From Cytophagia bacterium (lineage in GTDB: Bacteria > Bacteroidota > Bacteroidia > Cytophagales > Cyclobacteriaceae): a stretch of 21,614 nt of DNA. The translations under genes were made by a program, and so were the position numbers. The stretch spans positions 1 to 21,614 of the forward strand of contig JABXIP010000337.1 of the NCBI GenBank assembly GCA_013373005.1, written 5' to 3'. The notes under the pieces are model-generated. The model did not search any database, had not been told where the DNA came from, and worked only from the letters and a program-made list of their open reading frames with translations. Positions 1 through 4,968 of the stretch are shown here, piece by piece (positions within the stretch are counted from its first letter, which is position 1; each line of letters starts with the position of its first letter).

Positions 1-189
1 CTGCCTGACGCAGTGAGCTACGAAGGCACGGGACTAGACAGTGCTGTAGTGGCCAAGCTGAAAGCTATGGGACATAGCCTCCGGGGTGGAAGCACTATTG
101 GCCGTGTAGATGCTATTCTGGTATTACCTGATGGAAAGCTGGAAGGTGGTGCTGACCCTAGAGGTGACGATACCGCTATGGGATTTTAA
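1..189 (+). CDS. ggt: Gamma-glutamyltransferase, C-terminal end (partial)
   Basis: The window opens inside this gene; 62 codons and a TAA stop are visible. The tail contains the segment EGGADPRGDDTAMGF, which resembles the conserved C-terminus of gamma-glutamyltranspeptidases (GGADPRGDD-A-G). In this family that tail belongs to the small catalytic subunit made by autoproteolysis. The enzyme normally acts in the periplasm or on the outer surface and cleaves the gamma-glutamyl bond of glutathione and related compounds. The N-terminal signal, the autocleavage threonine and most of the protein lie outside the window. The assignment therefore rests on the tail motif only. The next stretch downstream holds no intact gene and no clear terminator. 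Confidence 0.82.
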   Translation: MPDAVSYEGTGLDSAVVAKLKAMGHSLRGGSTIGRVDAILVLPDGKLEGGADPRGDDTAMGF

Positions 190-506
190 TAATCGATCCC
201 TTTAAACGGAGAATGCTGAAGCCCTGATTAGCTACTTTTCTATCCCGACATGAAGGAGGGATCTACCAAACGAATTAATCGGATAGGTCCATTATCCTCA
301 ACCTCAATAAAATCGACAGCATCAATTACGATCAGCTCTTTATTAAAGACTTAAGTATACCGGTGAGCAGGAAGTATAAGGACAGGTTAACAGTCTAATT
401 GCTTTGTTCATAGCAACCTCTTAATCAATCATCTTTTTCCTTAAATTGATCAGGAAACACGCACAGGAATTCAATCTCCTTAGTGATTTTCAAAACTTTA
501 AAAACT
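190..506. other. Gene-free stretch between ggt and the cassette array
   Basis: No intact gene or obvious rho-independent terminator was found here. The only recognisable content is a broken LytTR-domain relic (about 259-398, listed separately). The rest (190-258 and 399-506) is AT-rich and shows nothing I can name. A minus-strand open stretch at 240-350 overlaps the relic, has no start codon and is read as a shadow. Confidence 0.6.
259..398 (+). pseudogene. Relic of a LytTR DNA-binding domain
   Basis: From 288 to the TAA at 396-398 the plus strand reads S-I-I-L-N-L-N-K-I-D, then FIKDLSIPVSRKYKDRL and TV. This matches the usual end of LytTR domains (R-x-x-R-S-x-I-V-N-L-x-x-I ... P-V-S-R-x-Y-K). 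The preceding piece RINR (271-282) fits the same domain but lies in another frame, separated by five extra bases, so the gene is frameshifted. A stop codon at 276-278 closes the downstream frame. No receiver domain or start codon precedes it. It is probably the 3' remnant of a LytTR response regulator, truncated next to the cassette array. An intact LytTR regulator elsewhere in this window (9709-10473) shows the same motif order. Confidence 0.55.
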
Positions 507-539
507 CACGATAGCCTTTAATGTTTAATGGCTATCGTG
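507..539. repeat. Hairpin sharing its arms with attC-like site A
   Basis: CACGATAGCC (507-516) and GGCTATCGTG (530-539) form a perfect 10-bp inverted repeat around a 13-base AT-rich loop. The same arm recurs at 582-591 as the 3' arm of site A, so three copies of one motif lie within 85 bp and two alternative hairpins compete. No T-tract follows, so a terminator role is not supported. Confidence 0.6.
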
Positions 540-601
540 CATAAATATTGAAATATATGATTTATATCGTGCATAAAAGTGCACGATAGCCAACGTTGTG
601 C
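520..601 (+). other. attC-like site A (start of cassette 1)
   Basis: GGCTATCGTGC (530-540) pairs perfectly with GCACGATAGCC (581-591) to give an 11-bp stem. It is followed by AAC and the R'-like core GTTGTGC (595-601). The spacing matches sites B and D. An additional ATCGTGC/GCACGAT pairing (566-572 with 581-587) competes for the same arm. The R'' side (around 520-526) lacks the expected AAC, so this is a degenerate or boundary site. Confidence 0.5.
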
Positions 602-607
602 GTCATT

Positions 608-880
608 ATGAAAAACACGATAAAGCTCATAGGACTGACACTTTTAATTTTCATTCTAGTTACGCTTCTAACCATGAAAATTGAAACTCCTTTTGATGGG
701 AATGACACATATGGACTCCCATTTACTTTCCATATTAAATGGAGTGGGATGTGCGAACCTTGTCCTGATAATCCGACAGAAACCTATTTAGGATATTTAT
801 TGATTGATATAGCGCTTTCAGGTTTATTCGCATTTGGGATACTTAATTTAATCAGAAAACTGAAAAGACGAGATGACTGA
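608..880 (+). CDS. Small two-helix membrane protein, cassette 1
   Basis: I do not recognise this 90-aa protein. The ATG at 608 is preferred over an in-frame TTG at 596, which falls inside the recombination core. An N-terminal hydrophobic helix (about residues 4-24) is followed by an extra-cytoplasmic-looking stretch with a C-x-x-C motif (MCEPCPDNP). A second helix comes next (about 59-80), and then a strongly basic tail (RKLKRRDD). This suggests an inner-membrane protein with an exposed central loop; the two cysteines could form a disulfide or bind metal. The stop codon overlaps the next ORF (ATGACTGA), so translation may be coupled. It is the first gene of the cassette, starting 7 nt after the R' core. 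Such small membrane proteins are common cassette cargo, but no function can be assigned. Confidence 0.7.
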   Translation: MKNTIKLIGLTLLIFILVTLLTMKIETPFDGNDTYGLPFTFHIKWSGMCEPCPDNPTETYLGYLLIDIALSGLFAFGILNLIRKLKRRDD

Positions 881-983
881 AAAGGAACTAATACTTTCAA
901 AAGGAGAGCAGCCAGTAGCTAAAATTTTGGACTCTGAATTGGAGTTTTTAATCAGTCGAGAATTTTCCGATGATAAGGAATAA
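873..983 (+). CDS. Short ORF overlapping the cassette 1 membrane gene
   Basis: A 36-codon ORF starts at ATG 873 inside the end of the previous gene (8-nt ATGACTGA overlap) and ends with TAA at 981-983. The product is charged (MTEKELILSKGEQPVAKILD...) and has no signal peptide or membrane helix. It lies in the same frame as the next ORF (996-1250), separated by only two TAA stops (981 and 993). It may therefore be the 5' half of a single gene of about 125 codons that has been interrupted. Alternatively it is a genuine small, translationally coupled protein. No family is recognised. Confidence 0.4.
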   Translation: MTEKELILSKGEQPVAKILDSELEFLISREFSDDKE

Positions 984-995
984 GTCAAATTTTAA

Positions 996-1250
996 TTGGG
1001 CAAAATTCAAATCGACACTCAAAAAGAAAAAAATAGGATTTCAGCTTCTGTTTTGAATTTAGCTGACCAAGACCTTGATAAAATTGACTTTTTGATAAAA
1101 CGAGCGAATGAAAACTATAGAGACATAGTTTCCGAAGCTGAATACCCAAGAGCTTCAAGTTTCGGCTTTGGGGAAAGAGATGAATTAGAAAGCAAAGACG
1201 ACTATCTAAAAGATTGGGAAGAATACTCAATTTGGAAAGAGAAAAAATAA
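996..1250 (+). CDS. Hypothetical 84-aa protein without ATG start, cassette 1
   Basis: The frame opens directly after a TAA (993-995) with TTG at 996 and contains no methionine codon anywhere, so its start is doubtful. The translation looks like real protein: an acidic, helical sequence with DQDLDKIDFLIKRANENYR and a tryptophan-rich end (DYLKDWEEYSIWKEKK). No membrane segment or known domain is recognised. It may use TTG, or it may be the 3' part of a gene whose first part is the ORF at 873-983 in the same frame. The stop lies 10 nt before the R'' region of site B, typical for the last gene of a cassette. Function is unknown. Confidence 0.45.
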   Translation: MGKIQIDTQKEKNRISASVLNLADQDLDKIDFLIKRANENYRDIVSEAEYPRASSFGFGERDELESKDDYLKDWEEYSIWKEKK

Positions 1251-1260
1251 AACAACGAAC

Positions 1261-1390
1261 GCACAACAATGGCTATAAAAAATAGGGCGGACAGTGGTTC
1301 TCGCAAGTTTCAGCTACTAATCAAGCTTTGTCTCGGTGGACAAGTTTGTAGCTTCGAAATGCCCTACTTTTCATAGCCGAGACGTTGTGC
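1261..1390 (+). other. attC-like site B (between cassettes 1 and 2)
   Basis: R'' GCACAAC (1261-1267) and R' GTTGTGC (1384-1390) are perfect inverted repeats. After a 3-nt spacer the arm GGCTATAAAAAATAGGGC (1271-1288 region) pairs with GCCCTACTTTTCATAGCC, with only two positions not identical and both compatible with G-T pairing. Further inner pairing (TTTCAGCTAC with GTAGCT-GAAA around a 2-nt bulge) extends the stem. Total length is 130 bp, within the usual attC range. Confidence 0.72.
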
Positions 1391-1405
1391 AACATCTAAA
1401 AAGGC

Positions 1406-1765
1406 ATGCTTAGACCTCTATATATCCGAATTGTTATAGCTGTCATATTATTTTCCTTTATTGGATACTTATACTACTCTACTAATTATGCTATGTATAA
1501 TCTGCCACATGGAGACTTTATACAGGAAATAAAATCTCCAGAGGGTGACTTGAGCATAAAAATTTACATTTACAGCCCTGCTTTATCTGCCAATGCAATT
1601 AGAGGTGAGTTAGTCTTCAATAGTGCAGATGAGAAACCAAAAAACATTTATTGGTGTCTCTATGAAAATGACGCGGAAGTCAAATGGATAGATAACCGAA
1701 CTGTTTCAATAAATGAAAAAGTAATAGATGTCTTTAAGGAAAAATTTGACTGGCGCAATGAATAG
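1406..1765 (+). CDS. DUF5412-like membrane-anchored protein, cassette 2
   Basis: A 119-aa protein with one N-terminal hydrophobic helix (about residues 8-27) and a small exposed domain. The segments HGDFIQEIKSPEGDLSIKIY, AIRGELVF, KPKNIYW and VKWIDNRTVSINEKVIDV resemble DUF5412 proteins, a family of unknown function that occurs in Firmicutes and elsewhere. The ATG at 1406 lies 16 nt after the R' core and is preceded by AAAAAGG, a weak ribosome-binding-like stretch. It is the only gene of cassette 2. Its presence as a single-gene cassette suggests horizontal acquisition. The family match is from memory of motif order and was not searched; the role is unknown. Confidence 0.72.
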   Translation: MLRPLYIRIVIAVILFSFIGYLYYSTNYAMYNLPHGDFIQEIKSPEGDLSIKIYIYSPALSANAIRGELVFNSADEKPKNIYWCLYENDAEVKWIDNRTVSINEKVIDVFKEKFDWRNE

Positions 1766-1773
1766 ATGACGTT

Positions 1774-2016
1774 GCACAACATAACCTAAAGTGCAGCACC
1801 TCATAAAGTTTCTGTTTTCAGAAGACCATTTAAGTTAAACTTTACCGCAAGCCTCGTGGGGCAGGCAACGGCTGTATAAGTGTTGGCATTCGCCAATCAT
1901 GATCTTATATCTCGCGGTGCATCTCTACTACTTCTGAAGTCTCTCGGAATTGCTATATTTCGTTACAATAAACAAAACACCAAAGCGGCAGCCGCACATT
2001 AGCCAAACCGTTATGC
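1774..2016 (+). other. attC-like site C (between cassettes 2 and 3), unusually long or composite
   Basis: R'' GCACAAC (1774-1780) is preceded by GTT, so GTTGCACAAC mirrors the start of cassette 2. R' is GTTATGC (2010-2016). The arm CCTAAAGTGC (1786-1795) partly pairs with GCACATTAGCC (1994-2004), 8 of 11 positions, with the same spacing to the cores as in the other sites. At about 243 bp it exceeds usual attC length. GTGTTGGCATTCGCCAAT near 1877-1895 may be a relic R' core, so this could be two fused sites around a lost cassette. Confidence 0.5.
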
Positions 2017-2027
2017 TCAATTAAAAT

Positions 2028-2690
2028 ATGACTGCAAAAGACCTTTTACATAAACTACTTGATTACAATTATCTGTGGTCCCGATCGGATCTACTAAATG
2101 ATAAACCAAGCGTACTTAGGAGACAGCAAATAGAGTCATTGCAAGAGGCATTTGGACTTTCAAAAAAGTATGTAAATCCATTAGTTCAAATAAAATATTC
2201 GATTGTTGGGAAAAAGGGAGAGTTAAGTAGATCGAAACAACTTAACAAACTGACCAACATTCAATATTTAATGCAAGGAGAGTTTTTACATGACAGACCA
2301 TACGAAGAAAACAAGGAGCTAGCAGAACGTGCGACTAATAAGATTAAAGAATTGTATGAACACGCTCCAGAAGATAGAATGAATAGACCAGTAGATATCG
2401 GATGGATGTTCAATAATTTATGGAATTTTCGTCAAGAAATTTACAAAGTGGCTTATCCAAATGAAGGAATGCTTGAAGGCTTTTCCGTAGGATTGATTTA
2501 CAGTAAATATTTACAATCAGAATTGAAGAAATTAATAAAGGATAACTTAGACGATATTGATGATACACTTTGGCTAATTCTTGACCCACAAAAACGTGAA
2601 ATCGATATTGAAGAATTGAAATCAAGATTCAACTATCCTGATGTTGATTTAGACAAAATTGATTTAGATTGGAGAATTGATAATTATTAA
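2028..2690 (+). CDS. Hypothetical 220-aa protein, cassette 3
   Basis: I do not recognise this protein. It is soluble, mostly helical by composition and rich in Lys, Leu and Asp/Glu, with no signal peptide or membrane helix. Notable segments are an N-terminal helical region (KDLLHKLLDYNYLW), a basic middle (KKGELSRSKQLNKLTN), a tryptophan-containing stretch (DIGWMFNNLWNFRQEIY) and an acidic C-terminus with repeated D-x-D pairs (NYPDVDLDKIDLDW). No catalytic motif is evident. The ATG at 2028 lies 11 nt after the R' core; the TAA is followed after 6 nt by the R'' of site D. It therefore fills its cassette almost completely. Given its neighbour it could be an accessory or defence gene, but nothing in the sequence shows that. 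Confidence 0.75.
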   Translation: MTAKDLLHKLLDYNYLWSRSDLLNDKPSVLRRQQIESLQEAFGLSKKYVNPLVQIKYSIVGKKGELSRSKQLNKLTNIQYLMQGEFLHDRPYEENKELAERATNKIKELYEHAPEDRMNRPVDIGWMFNNLWNFRQEIYKVAYPNEGMLEGFSVGLIYSKYLQSELKKLIKDNLDDIDDTLWLILDPQKREIDIEELKSRFNYPDVDLDKIDLDWRIDNY

Positions 2691-2696
2691 AAAAGA

Positions 2697-2764
2697 GCAT
2701 AACAATGGCTGAAAAATCATAGCTGCCCTGCGGGACAGCAACGCTTTTTAGCCAAACGTTGGCA
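2697..2764 (+). other. attC-like site D (between cassettes 3 and 4)
   Basis: This is the cleanest and most compact site (about 67 bp). R'' is GCATAAC (2697-2703), the L'' arm is GGCTGAAAAA (2707-2716), the L' arm is TTTTTAGCC (2745-2753), and R' is GTTGGCA (2758-2764). The arms differ by a single unpaired G in L'', which corresponds to the extrahelical base characteristic of attC folding. The apex GCTGCCC-TGC-GGGACAGC forms a second hairpin with one bulged A. Confidence 0.75.
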
Positions 2765-2772
2765 TTCATTGT

Positions 2773-3822
2773 ATGACTGGGAAAGAGAAAGCAAAATATA
2801 TAGATCATTTTTTGGCCGAACTAAAAGACGCTAGTTTCCCGAGTTCATTGGCAAATATCTTGGAATTGAAACAACTCCCAAGCAGAGAGAACAAGGATAA
2901 ATTTAAGTTACTGGAATACGAATTGGAGAAGCACGATCTAGTTGAATTTGTCAGGGGACGAGATAACTCAACACTTAGTGGGCAATGTGAATATTTTATC
3001 AGTGGGAAAGGGCTAGATTATGTAATGAGTGGTAAATCCACTTTAGAATTATTCGATAACGATGAACCAGATCAAGACATGGATGATCCTAAACGGAAAC
3101 TGGAAGATTTGACTCAACGAGCAGAGTCCTATTCAGAAGTGACCAAAGTTGACTTCAGAAAGTCACAGGTAAACACAAGAGAAAATATTAATCTATTTAC
3201 GGAGTGGTATTTTGAATCACGGGATCTTTTTGGTGAATATTTTGATGAAAACGAAAAGAACTTTGCTGAGTTTAGTTCTTGTGATGTTTCTGGAAATGGC
3301 TACACCCTGTCTTCCATATTTTCAAGAATATACCCACTTTTCAAAATCCTGAAAGGCAAAATTCTAAGTGGAAAGATATCCTCTGAACAACCAAAAATTC
3401 AAAAAATGACAAATAAAGGGTTTGTAATACATGGACATAATGAGAGTGTAAAGCTGGAAGTTGCGAGATTCATTGAAAAATATGTGAAGAAGGAAGCCAT
3501 AATTCTGCATGAACAACCTAATAAGGGCAAAACGGTAATTGAGAAATTCGAATCAAATTCAGAAGTTGATTTTGCCGTGGCACTTTGGACAGCAGATGAC
3601 CAAGGAAAGGCAACCAAGGATGAAAAACTACTGAATCGTGCTCGACAGAATGTAATATTTGAAACTGGTTACTTTATTGGAAAGCTTGGTCGTGAACGAG
3701 TAATTATTCTTTACGAAGATGGCGTTGAAAAACCCTCTGATTACAATGGTGTAGTTTACATTTCTCTCTCAGGTAATTGGAAACATGAATTGCAAACTGA
3801 AATTGAAAGCATATATAATTAA
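2773..3822 (+). CDS. TIR-like domain protein, candidate defence effector, cassette 4
   Basis: A 349-aa soluble protein. Residues 215-349 form a TIR-like domain of the predicted nucleotide-binding type also found in CBASS/Pycsar TIR effectors. It starts with KGFVIHGHNE (215-224), followed by LHEQPNKGKTVIEKFE, VALWTADDQG and RARQNVIFETGYFIGKLGR, whose Glu297 sits where the catalytic glutamate of TIR NADases is expected. The N-terminal 95 residues look like a winged-helix domain (YFISGKGLDYVMSG). A charged linker (about 100-200) follows. By family, such proteins degrade NAD+ when activated and cause abortive infection. Here the activator is unknown because no cyclase, Argonaute or STING domain is adjacent, so it may be a stand-alone system. 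ATG 2773 lies 9 nt after the R' core. NAD+ cleavage is inference. Confidence 0.8.
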   Translation: MTGKEKAKYIDHFLAELKDASFPSSLANILELKQLPSRENKDKFKLLEYELEKHDLVEFVRGRDNSTLSGQCEYFISGKGLDYVMSGKSTLELFDNDEPDQDMDDPKRKLEDLTQRAESYSEVTKVDFRKSQVNTRENINLFTEWYFESRDLFGEYFDENEKNFAEFSSCDVSGNGYTLSSIFSRIYPLFKILKGKILSGKISSEQPKIQKMTNKGFVIHGHNESVKLEVARFIEKYVKKEAIILHEQPNKGKTVIEKFESNSEVDFAVALWTADDQGKATKDEKLLNRARQNVIFETGYFIGKLGRERVIILYEDGVEKPSDYNGVVYISLSGNWKHELQTEIESIYN

Positions 3823-3827
3823 CGAAA

Positions 3828-3937
3828 TGCCAACAAACACTAAAATGAATATGCGAACTGAGCCATCTGAAAGAACAATGAGAAGAAGCAACTTCTGTGC
3901 TTCTAGCAAATGGGGCGCATACTCATTTTAGTTGATC
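3828..3937 (+). other. attC-like site E (right end of cassette array)
   Basis: R'' TGCCAAC (3828-3834), within AATGCCAAC, is complementary to the start of cassette 4. The arm ACTAAAATGAATATGCG (3839-3855) pairs with CGCATACTCATTTTAGT (3916-3932) at 16 of 17 positions. The best R' candidate is GTTGATC (3931-3937), which overlaps the arm by two bases. The site ends 1 bp from the stop codon of the minus-strand chromosomal gene at 3939, so it marks the array boundary. Confidence 0.58.
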
Positions 3938-3938
3938 G

Positions 3939-4460
3939 TCACCTCCCACCCAAATACTTCTCAGGCAAAGGAAACTCAGCATTTTCTCCCATCCAGAATA
4001 CGCTAACGATAAACCAGCGGTCTTTACCCTGAAGTAATTGAATGCTATTAATGCCGCGGGCAAAAGGCTCCTTATCATCTTCTTTTCTACGAGACTCATA
4101 GGTGCTGAACACATGCATAATGGTGCCGTATTGCTCAGATTTACGAGCTATCTCTACCTCAAAGAAACCACTCTGCTCCAAGCTGGCACCTGCCGTATCA
4201 ATGTACTCTTGAACTGTCCAGGTCCGGTAACCTACATTACCATTTTGTGGGTTTTTACTGGTGGGCATCAATCGGCCTTCGGGAATAAAAAGGCTTTTCA
4301 TTCTATCCCAGTCGCGCTTCTCTCCTGCCGGACCTGAGATTACATCGTACAAGGCCGCCAGAATAGCATCGGGCGATTCAACATCTTTGGGGTCGGCCGT
4401 TTGAGCGGTTAGAGAGCCAAAAGAAGCAAATAAGCATAGAAGGAAGAACAGTTTTTTCAT
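3939..4460 (-). CDS. Secreted NTF2/SnoaL-like protein
   Basis: A 173-aa protein with a clear signal peptide (MKKLFFLLCLFASFGSLTAQ, cleavage after about residue 19). The start was set at the MKK methionine (4458-4460); the longer open frame upstream adds 19 residues that would spoil the signal. The mature part, starting with residues that introduce an SPDAILAALYDVISG helix and a W-D-R-M-x-x-L-F segment, has the layout of NTF2-like/SnoaL-like folds. The long C-terminal strands (HVFSTYESRR, INSIQLLQGKDRWFIVSVFW) fit these cone-shaped alpha+beta barrels. Bacteroidota encode many secreted proteins of this kind, annotated as nuclear transport factor 2-like. Substrate and role are unknown. Its 3' end abuts attC-like site E. 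Confidence 0.7.
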   Translation of the reverse strand: MKKLFFLLCLFASFGSLTAQTADPKDVESPDAILAALYDVISGPAGEKRDWDRMKSLFIPEGRLMPTSKNPQNGNVGYRTWTVQEYIDTAGASLEQSGFFEVEIARKSEQYGTIMHVFSTYESRRKEDDKEPFARGINSIQLLQGKDRWFIVSVFWMGENAEFPLPEKYLGGR

Positions 4461-4609
4461 GATATGAATATAGTGAAATAGTCGAAGGTCCATAGTCGAT
4501 AGACCATAGCTCAGCACGAATATGTCATAGAGTCTTGGTAATTAATAGTTGGTTCTTGCTAAATGGTAGTGGGTAACTGGATGTGAGTATTGGGTATTGA
4601 GACTCCACG

Positions 4610-4688
4610 CCCTCAGTGTCTCCTGCAAGGGACACTGAGGAAATCATTTAAGACCTCAGTGTCCTCTTTGAGAGACTTTGATGGGGAT
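4610..4688. repeat. 79-bp hairpin repeat, copy 1
   Basis: This copy matches copy 2 at 74 of 79 positions. The first half forms a strong hairpin (CCTCAGTGTC with GACACTGAGG, 10 bp, extended by a CC/GG pair beyond a bulged T). The second half has a partly decayed hairpin. Such doubled hairpins resemble bacterial interspersed REP/BIME-like sequences. Confidence 0.75.
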
Positions 4689-4853
4689 TGTGTATAGGAT
4701 TTCTCCCTACAGTCGAAATGACTTAGAGAGTAAACACGCTCTACGCTTATCGCCCTACCCAGTACTCACTTCACAACTAAAAGATTGCCGCGCTAGGACT
4801 TCGTGCCTTAGACCCGCTCGCAATGACTCCAAAGAATAAGTCTAGCACCATCA

Positions 4854-4932
4854 CCCTCAGTGTCTCCTGCAAGGGACACTGAGGAAATGATTTAAGTCAT
4901 CAGAGTCCTCTTTGAGAGACTCTGATGGGGAT
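4854..4932. repeat. 79-bp hairpin repeat, copy 2
   Basis: Direct copy of the repeat at 4610-4688. Here both hairpins are perfect: CCTCAGTGTC/GACACTGAGG in the first half and CATCAGAGTC/GACTCTGATG in the second half. The second may act as a transcription barrier or mRNA-stabilising structure downstream of the minus-strand hydroxylase gene. Confidence 0.75.
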
Positions 4933-4968
4933 CGAGTTGAATCAGTCTCAATACTCGGTACCCAATAC

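Larger units (their letters stand above)
595..3937 (+). mobile_element. Integron-type cassette array without visible integrase (CALIN-like)
   Basis: Four units lie head to tail, all with genes on the plus strand: about 596-1384, 1385-2010, 2011-2758 and 2759-3931. They are separated by imperfect inverted-repeat sites ending in G^TT-type cores (GTTGTGC, GTTGTGC, GTTATGC, GTTGGCA, GTTGATC). Three of the five sites begin with a clear 7-bp R''-like core ending in AAC and a fourth has TGCCAAC; the first is degenerate. Four sites share a TAGCC arm 3-5 nt before the GTT. In each unit the starting bases are the reverse complement of the R'' core at its end: GTTGTGCGT with ACGCACAAC, GTTGTGCAAC with GTTGCACAAC, GTTATGCTC with GAGCATAAC, and GTTGGCATT with AATGCCAAC. 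This is expected of cassettes that circularise with their own attC. No IntI gene or attI site is present in the window, so a larger array or a distant integrase cannot be excluded. The family assignment is inference from architecture. Confidence 0.68.
4461..4968. other. Repeat-rich intergenic region of 508 bp
   Basis: No coding region is supported here. It holds two near-identical 79-bp repeats (4610-4688 and 4854-4932) bounded by an imperfect inverted repeat (4584-4603 and 4945-4971). It also contains low-complexity-like intergenic sequence such as the CATAGTCGATAGACCATAG stretch near 4489-4509. The upstream part (4461-4560) must contain the promoter of the minus-strand gene ending at 3939; no convincing box was found. 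Confidence 0.6.

Noticed and set aside
240..350. Minus-strand open stretch of about 36 codons after ggt
   Set aside because: It has no start codon and an upstream stop, and the plus strand of the same bases gives a clear LytTR motif, so the minus reading is a shadow.
985..1269. Minus-strand ORF of 94 codons over cassette 1
   Set aside because: It overlaps the plus-strand ORF and runs into the attC-like site; its composition is that of an antisense shadow.
1261..1390. Inverted repeats between small genes as rho-independent terminators
   Set aside because: They are long and imperfect, lack a T-tract, and end in conserved GTT cores that correspond to the ends of their own cassettes.
1779..1785. 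ACATAAC as the R'' core of site C
   Set aside because: The upstream GTTGCACAAC is complementary to the start of cassette 2 over 10 bp and keeps the same spacing to the arm as in other sites, so it is the better core.
4610..4932. CRISPR array
   Set aside because: There are only two 79-bp copies 165 bp apart, each with internal hairpins; no regular repeat-spacer pattern or cas gene.
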